Below are positions 31,650 to 41,434 of a stretch of 64,000 bases of DNA, piece after piece (position 1 is the stretch's first letter; each line of letters starts with the position of its first letter). The stretch covers positions 186,001-250,000 of the forward strand of contig NZ_JAATVY010000001.1 in the NCBI RefSeq assembly GCF_011947195.1, written 5' to 3'. The notes below the pieces were generated by a model, which searched no databases, was not told the DNA's origin, and saw only the letters and a list, made by a program, of their open reading frames with translations. Origin of the DNA: Planosporangium thailandense (GTDB lineage: Bacteria; Actinomycetota; Actinomycetes; Mycobacteriales; Micromonosporaceae). The position numbers and the translations under genes were made by a program.

Positions 31650-33431
31650 ATGCAACCGGCAGAGATCGCGCTTGCGTTCTTCGTCGCCATCGTAGCCATC
31701 CTCCTGATCATTCTCATCTTTGTCGGGCTGCGGCTGATGCGGCGGCTGCAGGACACTCCGAAGCCCTTGACCTCCGGCGAGCCGGACGCCGCGTACCTGG
31801 TCGAGAAAGACCGGCACGAGAACTCGCTCGCATCTCTGCGGGACACCGCGGAAGAGGCGGCCAGGGCAGTCGACGAGGCGCGTGCCGCGGCTGCCGCGGC
31901 GCGTACCGAAGCCGCGGCGGCGAAGGCGGAGGCGAGCGCCGCCCGCGCGGAGGCGCGCCGCATCCTCGACGCCGCGCGTGCCGAGTCCGAGGCGGTACTC
32001 GAACGCGCACACCGGCAGGCCGAGCACGACGCCGAAGAGGCGCGCGCCGCCGCCCGCCGCGCCGGCGAACGCGAGGTGGCCCAGCTCACCGCCGCGGCGA
32101 AGGAGCAGACCCAGGACGCCGAACGGCGTCAGCGGCGCCTCGACGAGCGGGAGCGCCTGCTCGCGGAGGACGCCGAGCGGCTGGCCGAACGGGACCGGCG
32201 CATCACCGTCACCGAGGCCGACCTGTCCGGCCGCGAGAACGCGCTCGTCGAGCGGGAAGCGGCCCTGGCCGACGCCGAGGAGAGCCGTCGCCGCGAACTG
32301 GAGCGGATCGCCGGCCTGACGGCGGAGGTCGCGCGAGCCGAGCTCATCGAGTCCATCGAAGCCCAGGCCAAGCGTGAGGCCGCGCTGCTGGTCCGCGACA
32401 TCGAACACGACGCCCGTGCCACCGCGGAACAGCGCGCCCGGCACATCGTCGTCGACGCCATCCAGCGGGTCGCGAGCGAACAGACGGCCGAGAGTGTCGT
32501 AAGCGTCCTCCATCTGCCCAGCGATGAGATGAAGGGCCGGATCATCGGCCGCGAAGGCCGCAACATCCGCGCCTTCGAGTCGGTGACCGGGGTGAACCTG
32601 ATCATCGACGACACGCCGGAGGCCGTGCTGCTGTCCTGCTTCGACCCGGTACGCAGGGAGATCGGCCGGCTGACGCTGGAGAAACTCGTTCTCGACGGCC
32701 GGATCCATCCGCACCGGATCGAGGAGGTGTTCGACCTCGCGAAACACGAGGTCGAGCGGCTGTGCCAGCGGGCCGCCGAAGACGCCCTCGTCGAGGTCGG
32801 CATCACCGACCTGCATCCGGAACTGATGACGCTCCTCGGGCGGTTGCGGTACCGGACCAGCTACGGGCAGAACGTCCTCAAGCACCTGGTGGAGACCGCG
32901 CACATCGCCGGCATCATGGCCGCCGAGCTGAGGCTGGAACCGGCGATCATCAAGCGCTGCGCCTTCCTGCACGACATCGGAAAGGCGCTGACCCACGAGG
33001 TCGAGGGCAGCCACGCCCTCATCGGCGCCGACCTGGCCCGCAAGTACGGTGAGTCCGACGAGGTCGTCCACGCCATCGAGGCGCACCACAACGAAGTCCT
33101 GCCGCAGACCATCGAGGCTGTGCTGACACAGGCCGCCGACGCCTGCTCCGGCGGCCGGCCCGGGGCGCGGCGCGAGAGCCTCGAAGCGTACGTGAAGCGC
33201 CTGGAGCGTATCGAGGAGATCGCCGGCGGCAAGGCCGGCGTGGAGAAGGTCTTCGCGATGCAGGCCGGGCGCGAGATCCGGGTGATGGTGCGCCCGGACG
33301 ACGTCGACGACATCGGCGCCGCGGTGCTGGCCCGCGACGTGGCCAAGCAGATCGAGGAGGAGCTGACCTACCCCGGTCAGATCCGGGTGACGGTGGTGCG
33401 GGAGTCGCGCGTCACCGAGATCGCCCGCTGA
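31650..33431 (+). CDS. rny: Ribonuclease Y
   Basis: Membrane-bound endoribonuclease initiating mRNA decay. Residues 6-30 are a single TM helix (LAFFVAIVAILLIILIFVGL), followed by an Ala/Glu/Arg coiled coil to about residue 260. The KH domain has GRIIGREGRNIRAFESVTGV, and the HD domain has HIAGIMAAELRLEPAIIKRCAFLHDIGKA with the catalytic His-Asp pair, then EAHHNEVLPQT. At 593 residues it is slightly longer than the Bacillus protein, due to the coiled coil. A GGGGAGGGGGAGG tract precedes ATG 31650. It converges on gluD. Confidence 0.96.
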   Translation: MQPAEIALAFFVAIVAILLIILIFVGLRLMRRLQDTPKPLTSGEPDAAYLVEKDRHENSLASLRDTAEEAARAVDEARAAAAAARTEAAAAKAEASAARAEARRILDAARAESEAVLERAHRQAEHDAEEARAAARRAGEREVAQLTAAAKEQTQDAERRQRRLDERERLLAEDAERLAERDRRITVTEADLSGRENALVEREAALADAEESRRRELERIAGLTAEVARAELIESIEAQAKREAALLVRDIEHDARATAEQRARHIVVDAIQRVASEQTAESVVSVLHLPSDEMKGRIIGREGRNIRAFESVTGVNLIIDDTPEAVLLSCFDPVRREIGRLTLEKLVLDGRIHPHRIEEVFDLAKHEVERLCQRAAEDALVEVGITDLHPELMTLLGRLRYRTSYGQNVLKHLVETAHIAGIMAAELRLEPAIIKRCAFLHDIGKALTHEVEGSHALIGADLARKYGESDEVVHAIEAHHNEVLPQTIEAVLTQAADACSGGRPGARRESLEAYVKRLERIEEIAGGKAGVEKVFAMQAGREIRVMVRPDDVDDIGAAVLARDVAKQIEEELTYPGQIRVTVVRESRVTEIAR

Positions 33432-33473
33432 AACGCCCGGCGATCTCCGCGGGTCGGTCGTTCAGGCTACCGA

Positions 33474-34496
33474 CTACGTGACACTTCCCGGCACGGCGAC
33501 GGCCTCGGTGGTCGCCGCGTCCTCGGAAGCGCTGATTGACGAGCCGCGCCGGCTCAGCCGCCGCTGGACATACCCGGCGAGCTTGGACAACGAGTAGTTG
33601 ACCAGGATGAAAAAGAGGCCCACCACGAAGTACAGCTGAATCGGGTTGTGGAGGAGTTGGGTTGCCTGCTTGGCGACGTTGAGCAGTTCCTCATAGCTGA
33701 TGATGAACGCCAGTGACGTGTCCTTGAGGACCACCACGAGCTGACTGATCAAGGCCGGCAACATGATGCGGAATGCCTGGGGGAGCAGCACCAGTCGGGT
33801 GGTCTGCGTCGGCGTCAGGCCGATCGAGGCGGCCGCCTCGCGTTGCCCGATGGGCAACCCCTCCATGCCCGAGCGCAGGATCTCCGCGATCACCACCATG
33901 TTGTAAATGGTGAGGCCGATCACCAGGTACCAGAGCGGGTTGCTGAAGTCGAGCCCGAATCCGGGCAGGCCGCGGCCGACGAAGAAGATCGTGATGACGA
34001 CCGGCAGGCCGCGGAAGATCTCCACGCACACCCGGGTCACGACGTTGAGCACCCAGGTCAGCGCGCGCAGGACCAGCGCCGCCGGGGCCGGCAGTCCGAC
34101 GTACCGGCGCTGAGCGAGCTCCTTGAGCTGGATCCGGACGACGGCCAGGAGAGTACCGAAGATCAGCGAGCTGAGGATCGACAGCACCGCTGCCGCCAGA
34201 GTGGCCTGTGCGCCCTGACCCAGCCGCTGCCAGAGTAGGGTGAAACTCGCGTTCGACGGGTCGATCAGCGGTCCCCACAGTTCCGCGCTGAACTGTCCCT
34301 TGTCGCGCAGCGGTTCGATCACGAAGAGCCAGGCCCCGGCGATGATCGCGATGCCGATGACGACGCTGGCGACCAGGGTGATCCGCTTGGCTCGTGGACC
34401 CGGCGCGTCGTACAGGACGCTGGTCTGCGGCGTGGTCAGGCGGCGTGGCGGGCGCTTAGCGGCGGTCCCCGCGGGGGTCGTCGGGGTGGCGGTCAT
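33474..34496 (-). CDS. gluD: Amino acid ABC transporter permease GluD
   Basis: Second permease of a polar amino acid (glutamate-type) importer. The 340-residue protein has a cytoplasmic N-terminal 35 residues, TM segments starting with ITLVASVVIGIAIIAGAWLFVI, and the EAA loop EAAASIGLTPTQTTRLVLLPQAFRIMLPALISQ that contacts the ATPase. It ends with a Ser/Ala-rich tail. Its start overlaps the gluC stop by four bases, so translation is coupled. It is the last gene of the gluABCD operon, read on the minus strand. Confidence 0.94.
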   Translation of the reverse strand: MTATPTTPAGTAAKRPPRRLTTPQTSVLYDAPGPRAKRITLVASVVIGIAIIAGAWLFVIEPLRDKGQFSAELWGPLIDPSNASFTLLWQRLGQGAQATLAAAVLSILSSLIFGTLLAVVRIQLKELAQRRYVGLPAPAALVLRALTWVLNVVTRVCVEIFRGLPVVITIFFVGRGLPGFGLDFSNPLWYLVIGLTIYNMVVIAEILRSGMEGLPIGQREAAASIGLTPTQTTRLVLLPQAFRIMLPALISQLVVVLKDTSLAFIISYEELLNVAKQATQLLHNPIQLYFVVGLFFILVNYSLSKLAGYVQRRLSRRGSSISASEDAATTEAVAVPGSVT

Positions 34497-35197
34497 CGCG
34501 TCGCCACCCGTCGCTCGACGCGGTCGAGGAGTATGCCCAGCGGAACCGTCATGATCAAGTATCCGATCGAGATGCCGATGAAGACCGGGATCAGGGGAAG
34601 TCCGTCGGCGGACACGAGCGAGTCAGCGGTCTGGGAGAGATCACCGACGACGCCGAAGAACCCGGCGAGGGCAGAGTTTTTGATCATTGCGATGATCACG
34701 CTGCCCAGCGGGACGACCGCGGACTTCCAGGCCTGCGGCAGGATCACGTACCGCAGGCTCTGGGTGAACGTCAGACCGATCGCGCGGGCGGCCTCGGCCT
34801 GGCCCGGCGCCACCGCGTTCACGCCGCTGCGCAGCGCCTCACAGACGAAGGCGCCGGTGTACAGACACAGGCCCAGCACCGCGAACCGGAAGTACGGAAG
34901 ATCGGTGCCCAGGCGGCTGAACACCACGTTGAGGCCGGGAACATCCAGGAAGCGAGCGTTGGAGCCCAGGGCGGGCAGTCCAAACGCGGAGAAGAACAGC
35001 ACGACCGTCAGTGGCACGTTGCGGAACACGGTCACGTAGGCGGTGCCGACCGCGCGCAGTGGCGCCACCGGCGAGATCCGCAGCACCGCCATGATCGTGC
35101 CGATCAGCAGCGCCCCGATGCCGGCGAGTATGCAGATCTGGAGGGTGAGCCAGAAGCCACCGGCAAAGACGTCAAACCGGTCGACCAGTACGTTCAC
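34493..35197 (-). CDS. gluC: Amino acid ABC transporter permease GluC
   Basis: First permease of the importer, 234 residues with five or so TM helices. Key segments: GFWLTLQICILAGIGALLIGTIMAVLRISP, AYVTVFRNVPLTVVLFF, and the EAA loop QAEAARAIGLTFTQSLRYVILPQAWKSAVVPLGS. The GTG start lies 29 bases after gluB and the stop overlaps gluD. With GluD it forms the heterodimeric channel that receives substrate from lipoprotein GluB and is driven by GluA. Confidence 0.94.
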   Translation of the reverse strand: MNVLVDRFDVFAGGFWLTLQICILAGIGALLIGTIMAVLRISPVAPLRAVGTAYVTVFRNVPLTVVLFFSAFGLPALGSNARFLDVPGLNVVFSRLGTDLPYFRFAVLGLCLYTGAFVCEALRSGVNAVAPGQAEAARAIGLTFTQSLRYVILPQAWKSAVVPLGSVIIAMIKNSALAGFFGVVGDLSQTADSLVSADGLPLIPVFIGISIGYLIMTVPLGILLDRVERRVATR

Positions 35198-35226
35198 CGC
35201 TCACCCTCCAGATCTACGACGTCAGC

Positions 35227-36114
35227 TCAGTACCGGTCGACGGCCGGTGCGCTCGGCGTGTTCGAGTCGACCTTGCCGACCGTGTCCTTCCACGCCTTCT
35301 CGTAGCGCCCGTCCTTGGCGATCTTCTCCAGGACATCGTTGATGAAGGCACGGAACTTGGTGTCGCCCTTCTTCACGCCGATGCCGTACGGCTCCTGCGT
35401 GAACTTCGAGCCGACGAGCTTGAAGTCGTTGGGGCTCTGCGAGACGAAGCCCGACAGGATGACGTTGTCCGTCGTCAGTGCGTCGACCTGCTTGTTCTTC
35501 ACCGCGTCCGCGCACTTGGCATAGGTGTCGAACAGGACCAGTTGGGTCGCCTTGTCCTTCAGGTACTGCTCGATGGTCTTCGCCGGTGTCGACCCGGTCA
35601 CCGAGCAGACCTTCTTGGTGCCGTCCTTGAAGGAGTCGGGGCCGCTGATGGAGTTGTCGTCCTTGCGCGTCAGGATCTGCTGCCCGGCGACGTAGTACGG
35701 GCCGGCGAAGTCGATCCGCTGCTTGCGGGCGTCGTTGATGGTGTACGTGGCGACCACCATGTCGACCTTGGCCTGCTCGATGTACTCCTCACGGACCTTC
35801 GACGGGGTCTCGACCCATTCGATCTTGTCGGCCGGGATGCCCAGTTCGCCTGCGATGATCTTGGCGATCTCCACGTCAAACCCGGCCGGCTTGCCGTCCA
35901 GGCCCTTCAGGCCGAACAGTGGCTGGTCGAACTTGGTGCCGATCTTGATCTTCTGGGCCTTGTTGAGGGCCTCCATCGTGGTGCCGGCGTCGAACTTGAC
36001 GTCCTTCTTGACGTCAGAGCCGGAGCCGCCGCTGCTGCCGCCGCCACCACAGGCCGCCGCGCCCAACATGAGCGCGGCAGACGCCGCGAGCGCCGCGAAA
36101 CGGGTCAGTCGCAT
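35227..36114 (-). CDS. gluB: Glutamate-type ABC substrate-binding lipoprotein GluB
   Basis: Periplasmic-binding-protein family 3 lipoprotein, 295 residues. The signal peptide ends in LGAAAC, giving a lipidated Cys at residue 22, followed by a Gly/Ser linker. The ligand-binding fold shows KIKIGTKFDQPLFGLKGLDGKPAGFDVEIAKIIAGELG, VDMVVATYTINDARKQRIDFAGPYY and KKVCSVTGSTPAKTIEQYL. Homologues bind glutamate, aspartate or related polar amino acids; specificity cannot be read from sequence here. A gap of 74 bases separates it from gluA. Confidence 0.93.
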   Translation of the reverse strand: MRLTRFAALAASAALMLGAAACGGGGSSGGSGSDVKKDVKFDAGTTMEALNKAQKIKIGTKFDQPLFGLKGLDGKPAGFDVEIAKIIAGELGIPADKIEWVETPSKVREEYIEQAKVDMVVATYTINDARKQRIDFAGPYYVAGQQILTRKDDNSISGPDSFKDGTKKVCSVTGSTPAKTIEQYLKDKATQLVLFDTYAKCADAVKNKQVDALTTDNVILSGFVSQSPNDFKLVGSKFTQEPYGIGVKKGDTKFRAFINDVLEKIAKDGRYEKAWKDTVGKVDSNTPSAPAVDRY

Positions 36115-36188
36115 CTATCAACTCCTCTTGTTGAGAGGGCCGATCCGGGGTCGGCCCCTCAGCTGAACGGCACTGAGCCGGGATGGTG

Positions 36189-36944
36189 TCAGTGCGTAAG
36201 AATCTTGGACAGGAAGTCCTTGGCCCGGTCGCTTCGGGGATTGGTGAAAAACTCCGCCGGCGGGGCCTGCTCCACGAGTTGGCCGTCAGCCATGAAGACG
36301 ACCCGGTTGGCGGCGTGCCGCGCGAACCCCATCTCGTGGGTCACCACGATCATGGTCATGCCGTCGGCGGCGAGCGAGGTCATCACGTCGAGCACCTCGC
36401 CGACCATCTCGGGGTCGAGGGCGCTCGTCGGCTCGTCGAACAGCATCGCCTTGGGCTGCATGGCGAGCGCGCGGGCGATCGCCGCCCGCTGCTGCTGCCC
36501 GCCGGACAGCTGTGCCGGGTACTTGTCGGCCTGGTTGGCGATGCCGACCCGCTCCAGCAGCGCGAGGGCCCGCTCGCGGACGGCCGCGGGCTTCTCCTTG
36601 CGTACCTTGACCGGGCCCAGCATGACGTTTTCCAGGACGGTCCGGTGTGCGAAGAGGTTGAACGACTGGAACACCATCCCGACCTCGCTGCGCAGCCGGG
36701 CGAGCGCGCGGCCCTCCGCCGGCAGGGGCTGCCCGTCGAAGCGGATCTCGCCGGAGTCGATCGGCTCGAGCCGGTTGATCGAACGACACAGGGTCGACTT
36801 GCCGGATCCGGACGGGCCGATGACGACGACCACCTCGCCGCGGTCGACGGTCAGGTCCACGTCGCGGAGCACGTGCAGCGAGCCGAAATGCTTGTTGACC
36901 CGGTCCATCACGATCAGTGGCTGACCTGACGACGTCGTTGTCAT
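36189..36944 (-). CDS. gluA: Amino acid ABC transporter ATP-binding protein GluA
   Basis: ATPase of the glutamate-type importer, 251 residues. Motifs in order: Walker A GPSGSGKST, Q-loop VFQSFNLFAHRTV, signature LSGGQQQRAAIARALA, Walker B MLFDEPTSALDPE, and the switch His in VVTHEMGFAR. I use ATG 36944 (MTTTSSGQPLIVMDRV), preceded by AAGGCGGGG; an in-frame start 22 codons upstream adds nothing recognisable. It is the first gene of the gluABCD operon, the order of the corynebacterial system. Confidence 0.95.
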   Translation of the reverse strand: MTTTSSGQPLIVMDRVNKHFGSLHVLRDVDLTVDRGEVVVVIGPSGSGKSTLCRSINRLEPIDSGEIRFDGQPLPAEGRALARLRSEVGMVFQSFNLFAHRTVLENVMLGPVKVRKEKPAAVRERALALLERVGIANQADKYPAQLSGGQQQRAAIARALAMQPKAMLFDEPTSALDPEMVGEVLDVMTSLAADGMTMIVVTHEMGFARHAANRVVFMADGQLVEQAPPAEFFTNPRSDRAKDFLSKILTH

Positions 36945-36993
36945 GAACCCCGCCTTCGTGCTGTGCGTTCGCATCGATCGTCGTACCCAGAGA

Positions 36994-37212
36994 TCACATC
37001 CGGGTAACACCGTGTATGTCGAGCTCGGTGAGCAGGTTACGGGTGGCCTCCGCGACCTTTGCGACAGCTTGGTCGAAAGCTGCTGAATTGCGGACAGAAG
37101 GCTTGCGGTAGCCGGAGATCTTGCGGACGTACTGGAGCGCCGCCGCCTCGATGTCGGCCTGACTCACCTCAGCGGTGAACGGTGGGCGGAGCGTCTTGAT
37201 GCTGCGGCACAT
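36994..37212 (-). CDS. DUF2277 protein
   Basis: A 72-residue protein beginning [22 protein letters not shown], the signature of DUF2277, with [21 protein letters not shown] following. The family is small, conserved and uncharacterised; the invariant Cys2 and the KISGY motif are notable. I use ATG 37212, since the upstream in-frame extension enters the miaB promoter region. It is divergent from miaB (41-base gap) and lies upstream of gluA on the same strand, 49 bases away. Confidence 0.9.
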   Translation of the reverse strand: MCRSIKTLRPPFTAEVSQADIEAAALQYVRKISGYRKPSVRNSAAFDQAVAKVAEATRNLLTELDIHGVTRM

Positions 37213-37252
37213 TCTCGTCTCCCGACCGGTACGGATACGCTGTACAACCGAC

Positions 37253-38758
37253 ATGAGTAACATGACCGCGCCAGCCAGCGCCTCCGACCGGCCACGCACC
37301 TACCAGGTGCGCACTTACGGCTGCCAGATGAACGCGCACGACTCCGAGCGCATCTCCGGCCTGCTGGAGAACGCCGGGTACGTCCCGGCCGCCGGCGACG
37401 AGCAGCCCGACGTGGTCGTGTTCAACACGTGCGCGGTGCGCGAAAACGCCGACAACCGGCTCTACGGCAACCTCGGACACCTGCACCCCGTCAAGAAGGC
37501 CCACCCGGGCATGCAGATCGCCGTCGGCGGCTGCCTGGCCCAGAAGGACCGCGGCGAGATCGTCAAGCGGGCACCCTGGGTGGACGTCGTCTTCGGCACC
37601 CACAACATCGGCTCGCTCCCCACGCTGCTGGAGCGGGCCCGGCACAACGCCGCGGCCGAGGTCGAGATCCTCGAGTCGCTCGAGGTCTTCCCGTCGACGC
37701 TGCCGACCCGCCGTGAGTCGACGTACGCCGGCTGGGTGTCGATCTCGGTCGGCTGCAACAACACCTGCACCTTCTGCATCGTGCCGTCGCTGCGCGGCAA
37801 GGAGAAGGACCGCCGGCCCGGCGAGATCCTGGCCGAGGTCGAGGCGCTGGTGGCCGAGGGGATCCTCGAGGTGACCCTGCTCGGGCAGAACGTCAACACG
37901 TACGGCGTCGAGTTCGGTGACCGGTACGCGTTCGGCAAGCTGCTGCGCTCGTGCGGGGGCGTCGAAGGGCTGGAGCGGGTGCGCTTCACGTCGCCGCACC
38001 CCGCGGCCTTCACCGACGACGTGATCGCGGCGATGGCCGAGACCCCGAACGTCTGTCACCAGCTGCACATGCCGCTGCAGTCGGGCTCCGACCGCATCCT
38101 CAAGGCGATGCGTCGCTCCTACCGCACCGACCGCTACCTGGGCATCATCGACCGGGTCCGTGCGGCGATGCCGGACGCGGCGATCACCACCGACATCATC
38201 GTCGGGTTCCCGGGCGAGACCGAGGAGGACTTCCAGGGCACCCTCGATGTGGTCCGGCAGGCCCGGTTCGCCAGCGCCTTCACGTTCCAGTACTCCAAGC
38301 GCCCCGGTACGCCCGCCGCGACCATGGACGAGCAGGTGCCCAAGGAGGTCGTCCAGGACCGGTACGACCGGCTGGTCGCCTGTCTGGAAGAGATCACCTG
38401 GGCGGAGAACAAGAAGCTCGTCGGGCAGACCGTCGAGGTCCTGGTGGCCACCGGGGAGGGGCGCAAGGACGGCGCCACCGGCCGGATGTCCGGGCGGGCC
38501 CGCGACGGGCGACTGGTCCACTTCGTGGGCGCTCCCGACGTGCGCCCGGGCGACATCGTGCACACCACGATCACGTACGCCGCACCGCACCACCTCAACG
38601 CCGACGAGCCGCTGGTCTCCCACCGGCGCACCCGGGCCGGCGACGTGTGGGCGGCCGGCCAGGCCGTGCGTACCCCCGGGGTGTCGCTCGGAATGCCGAC
38701 GATCGGCGCGCCGGCCCCGGCCGCGAGCGCCCCGGCGGCGGCGTGCGGCTGCGACTGA
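37253..38758 (+). CDS. miaB: tRNA-2-methylthio-N6-dimethylallyladenosine synthase MiaB
   Basis: Radical SAM methylthiotransferase that converts i6A37 to ms2i6A37 in tRNA, acting after MiaA. The 501-residue product has the N-terminal UPF0004 domain with its three cluster cysteines in [19 protein letters not shown] and VGGCLAQ. The radical SAM motif CNNTCTFC is followed by [15 protein letters not shown], and a C-terminal TRAM domain spans about residues 375-445. The tail after it is Ala/Pro-rich and ends in CGCD. ATG 37253 or 37262 are the starts. miaA is about 2.7 kb downstream. Confidence 0.97.
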   Translation: MSNMTAPASASDRPRTYQVRTYGCQMNAHDSERISGLLENAGYVPAAGDEQPDVVVFNTCAVRENADNRLYGNLGHLHPVKKAHPGMQIAVGGCLAQKDRGEIVKRAPWVDVVFGTHNIGSLPTLLERARHNAAAEVEILESLEVFPSTLPTRRESTYAGWVSISVGCNNTCTFCIVPSLRGKEKDRRPGEILAEVEALVAEGILEVTLLGQNVNTYGVEFGDRYAFGKLLRSCGGVEGLERVRFTSPHPAAFTDDVIAAMAETPNVCHQLHMPLQSGSDRILKAMRRSYRTDRYLGIIDRVRAAMPDAAITTDIIVGFPGETEEDFQGTLDVVRQARFASAFTFQYSKRPGTPAATMDEQVPKEVVQDRYDRLVACLEEITWAENKKLVGQTVEVLVATGEGRKDGATGRMSGRARDGRLVHFVGAPDVRPGDIVHTTITYAAPHHLNADEPLVSHRRTRAGDVWAAGQAVRTPGVSLGMPTIGAPAPAASAPAAACGCD

Positions 38759-38772
38759 CGAGAGGTACCCGG

Positions 38773-39522
38773 TCAGTCGAGCATGTGCTCGCGCAGCCGC
38801 TCGATCTGGGCGTCGGTGATGCCGGCGCGCCGCGCGTACCCCTCCACCGAGCCGTGCCGCTCGCGTAGCTCGACCAGGAACAGGTGCATCGCGTCCCGCG
38901 GGCACGGGTCGACCTGCCAGGGTGAGTGGCCGTCCTCTTCCGGCCGGTCGGCGGCGAGGCTGCGGCGCCACTCGCGGAAGCGGCGCTCGGACTCGGCGCT
39001 GAGGGCGTAGTCGGCCGCGATGTCGTCGTCGGCCACCCCGAGCAGGCTCAGGGTCAGCGCGGCGAGGACCCCGGTGCGGTCCTTGCCCGCGGCGCAGTGG
39101 AACACCAGCGGGGTCGAGTCGGAGTCGGCGATCAGCCGCAGCGACGCGGCCACGGCGTTGCGGCCGGTGAGACCGCCCTCGGCCATCTCCGCGTAACGGT
39201 CGGCCAGGTAGCGCGGCAACGCGGCGCCGAGCGTGAACTGCGGCCACAGGTCGGCGTGGAAGTTGAGATTGTGGTAGGCGAGCCCCAACGATTCCGCCAC
39301 CCGGCCGTCGGCCTCGAGTTCGTCGGGCCGCCGCAGGTCGAGCACGGTGCGCACGCCGAGGGCCGCGAAGTCTTCGAAGTCGACCGGCGTCAGCCGGTGC
39401 AGCCCGTCCGAGCGGTACAGCCGGCTCCAGCGGACGGTGCTCCCCGCGGCGGCCGGGTAGCCGCCGAGGTCGCGGAAGTTGAAGACGGTCGAGAACGGGA
39501 TGACGCGGTCGACGGTGGTCAC
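38773..39522 (-). CDS. Tyrosine/serine phosphatase (Y_phosphatase3 type)
   Basis: A 249-residue protein-tyrosine-phosphatase-fold enzyme. NFRDLGGYPAAAGSTVRWSRLYRSDGL and VRTVLDLRRPDELEADG define the family, and the active-site loop is HCAAGKDRTG, with nucleophilic Cys and the KDR variant shared with mycobacterial PtpB and Listeria LipA. Such enzymes dephosphorylate protein Tyr/Ser/Thr or phosphoinositides. Start is GTG 39522. It converges on miaB and is separated from the DUF349 gene by a strong hairpin. Confidence 0.93.
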   Translation of the reverse strand: MTTVDRVIPFSTVFNFRDLGGYPAAAGSTVRWSRLYRSDGLHRLTPVDFEDFAALGVRTVLDLRRPDELEADGRVAESLGLAYHNLNFHADLWPQFTLGAALPRYLADRYAEMAEGGLTGRNAVAASLRLIADSDSTPLVFHCAAGKDRTGVLAALTLSLLGVADDDIAADYALSAESERRFREWRRSLAADRPEEDGHSPWQVDPCPRDAMHLFLVELRERHGSVEGYARRAGITDAQIERLREHMLD

Positions 39523-39614
39523 GGTTTCCGACCGTATCGCGTCCGGCCAAGGTGTGTCCGGCCCGGTGGGGTCCGCCCGCCCGCGCTGTCCCGACCCCGC
39601 TCGCGGTCCGGTCG

Positions 39615-39646
39615 CCCCTGTCCCGGCCCCGCGGCCGGGACAGGGG
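39615..39646 (-). terminator. Strong hairpin after the DUF349 gene
   Basis: CCCCTGTCCCGGCC (39615-39628) pairs perfectly with GGCCGGGACAGGGG (39633-39646) over a 4-base loop. It starts nine bases after the DUF349 stop on the minus strand and separates it from the phosphatase gene. Confidence 0.85.
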
Positions 39647-39655
39647 CTGGTCCGG

Positions 39656-40864
39656 TCAGCTGCTCTGCTCGGCGAGCTCCAGGAACCTGCGCTTGGACTC
39701 CAGCGCCTGCTGGGCCTCCCGGATCCGCCTGGCGTCGCCCGCCGCCTGCGCCTTCGCCAGCCGCTGCTCGGCCTCGGCGACCTGCTCGCGCATCTGGGCC
39801 AGCAGCGGGCTCGCCTCCGGCGGGGTCCGCCGCCACGCGGCGTCCATGGCGTGCTTGACGCGGTCTTCGATGGCGCGCAGCCGCCGGTCCAGGCCGCCCG
39901 CCGCGTCGCGTGGAACCCGGCCGATGTCGTGCCACTGGCCCTGGATCTCGCGCAGCTTGGCCTGCGCGGTCTTCGGGTCGGCGTCGATGTCGAGCGCCTC
40001 GGCCTGCGACAGCAGCTCCTGCTTGCGATCCAGGTTGCCCCTCAGCTCGGCGTCCCGGGCGGAGAAGACCTCGCTACGGCGACTGAAGAACGCGTCCTGG
40101 GCCGCCCGGAACCGCTCCCACAGCTTCTGCTCGGCCTCCTTGGAAGCGCGCGGCGCGGCCTTCCACTCGCTCATCAGCTCCTTGAGCTGGGCGGCCGTGG
40201 CGTTCCACTCGGTGGAGTCGGACAGGCTTTCGGCCTCGGCGACCAGCTCCTCCTTGCGGGCCTGCGCCTGCTTGCGGGACGCGTCAAGGATGGCGAAGTG
40301 GGCGCCGCGGCGGCGGGTGAACCCGTCCCGGGCCGCCGCGTACCGCTTCCACAGCTCGCCGTCGGTCTTCTTGTCGACGCCGTGGATGGTCTTCCACTCG
40401 TCGAGGATCTCCTTGAGCCGGTCGCCGGCGGCCTTCCAGCCGGTCGCCTCGGTCGCGATCTGCTCGGCCTCCTCGACGAGGGCGGTCTTGCGGGCGATCG
40501 CATCCGCGCGGGCCGCGTCCCGGGCGGTCCGGGCGGCGCCCGCCTTCTCCTCGGCGATCGCGGCGAGCTTGTCGAGGCGCGCGGCGAGGCCGTCGACGTC
40601 GCCGATGACGTGCGCGGTGTCGAGGCTGCTCCGCAGGCGGCGGATGGTGCTGAGGGAGTGCGACGGGTCGGCGGTGCCGCTGCCGAGGCGGGCCTCGATC
40701 AAGTCCACTTCGGTAACAACGTCGGCGAAACGTCGGGCGAAGTGCGCCAACCCCTCCTCCGGGGTACCGGCCTGCCACGATCCGACAACGCGTTCACCCG
40801 CCGCCGTCTTCAGGTACACCGTGCCGTCCGCGTCGATTCGACCGAATGCCGTCGGGTCGCTCAT
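39656..40864 (-). CDS. DUF349 coiled-coil protein
   Basis: A 402-residue protein built of repeated DUF349 units, each about 70 residues with a conserved Trp and Lys-rich helices: WKAAGDRLKEILDEWKTIHGVDKKTDGELWKRYAAARDGF, then AAQLKELMSEWKAAPRASKEAEQKLWERFRAAQDAFF, and REIQGQWHDIGRVPRDAAGGLDRRLRAIEDRV. Homologues are conserved in actinobacteria and of unknown function, though ribosome or RNA association is suspected from such helical repeats. It diverges from miaA across a 570-base gap. Confidence 0.92.
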   Translation of the reverse strand: MSDPTAFGRIDADGTVYLKTAAGERVVGSWQAGTPEEGLAHFARRFADVVTEVDLIEARLGSGTADPSHSLSTIRRLRSSLDTAHVIGDVDGLAARLDKLAAIAEEKAGAARTARDAARADAIARKTALVEEAEQIATEATGWKAAGDRLKEILDEWKTIHGVDKKTDGELWKRYAAARDGFTRRRGAHFAILDASRKQAQARKEELVAEAESLSDSTEWNATAAQLKELMSEWKAAPRASKEAEQKLWERFRAAQDAFFSRRSEVFSARDAELRGNLDRKQELLSQAEALDIDADPKTAQAKLREIQGQWHDIGRVPRDAAGGLDRRLRAIEDRVKHAMDAAWRRTPPEASPLLAQMREQVAEAEQRLAKAQAAGDARRIREAQQALESKRRFLELAEQSS

Positions 40865-41434
40865 GCCGCCACCTCGCTCAGCTCGGCATGAGGCTCTACC
40901 GCGCTGAGCCCCCCGATTCGCTCGCTTCGCTCGCTCATTTGCCCATCCTCGTCTTCCCGGCGTCCGCAGGGTTCGGGTAACCCCGATGCCGCCGCCAGCG
41001 CACAGCAGTATTCACTCGTTCAGGGCCTCATTCTCACAGGTCCGCCCCCATCCGCGTCGAGCGGCCGCAGCCGAACCGTGACCTTGCCGTCGCGCTGTCA
41101 CCTGAAGTTTTCGCCCAGTGCGGGACGGACCGGGTGAAGACACCCGATACCGTTTTGGCGTGCCCCTCGTTGTCGCCGTCTGCCCGAACCGGACGCTCCC
41201 AATCCCCGGTGTCGCCGCCGAAATCAACACTCGGCGGATCACAGGTGACCCCGGAGCGGCGCGGTCACGGGCGACCCGTACACGGTTCCCGGCGCTCGGC
41301 GTCGGACACCGGACACCGGAGTTGTCGTCACCGTACCGCGCCCGGTCGGTCTTGTGGGCGTCGTCACCCGGGTATTTGACCGCGAACAGGGGGGCCTCCG
41401 CGCTCACCGGACCGATTTTCCCGGCGGACCGGCC
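40865..41434. other. 570-base gene-free region between DUF349 and miaA
   Basis: Contains the direct-repeat stretch TTCGCTCGCTTCGCTCGCTC at about 40918-40937, a GC-poor patch around 41140-41160, and no reading frame with a recognisable product. It must hold the divergent promoters of the DUF349 gene and miaA. Small frames present on both strands have no credible start or family resemblance. Confidence 0.5.

Noticed and set aside
40910-40940. Repeated GCTCGCTTCGCTCGCT as a CRISPR or iteron array
   Set aside because: Too short, no spacers; a simple direct repeat.
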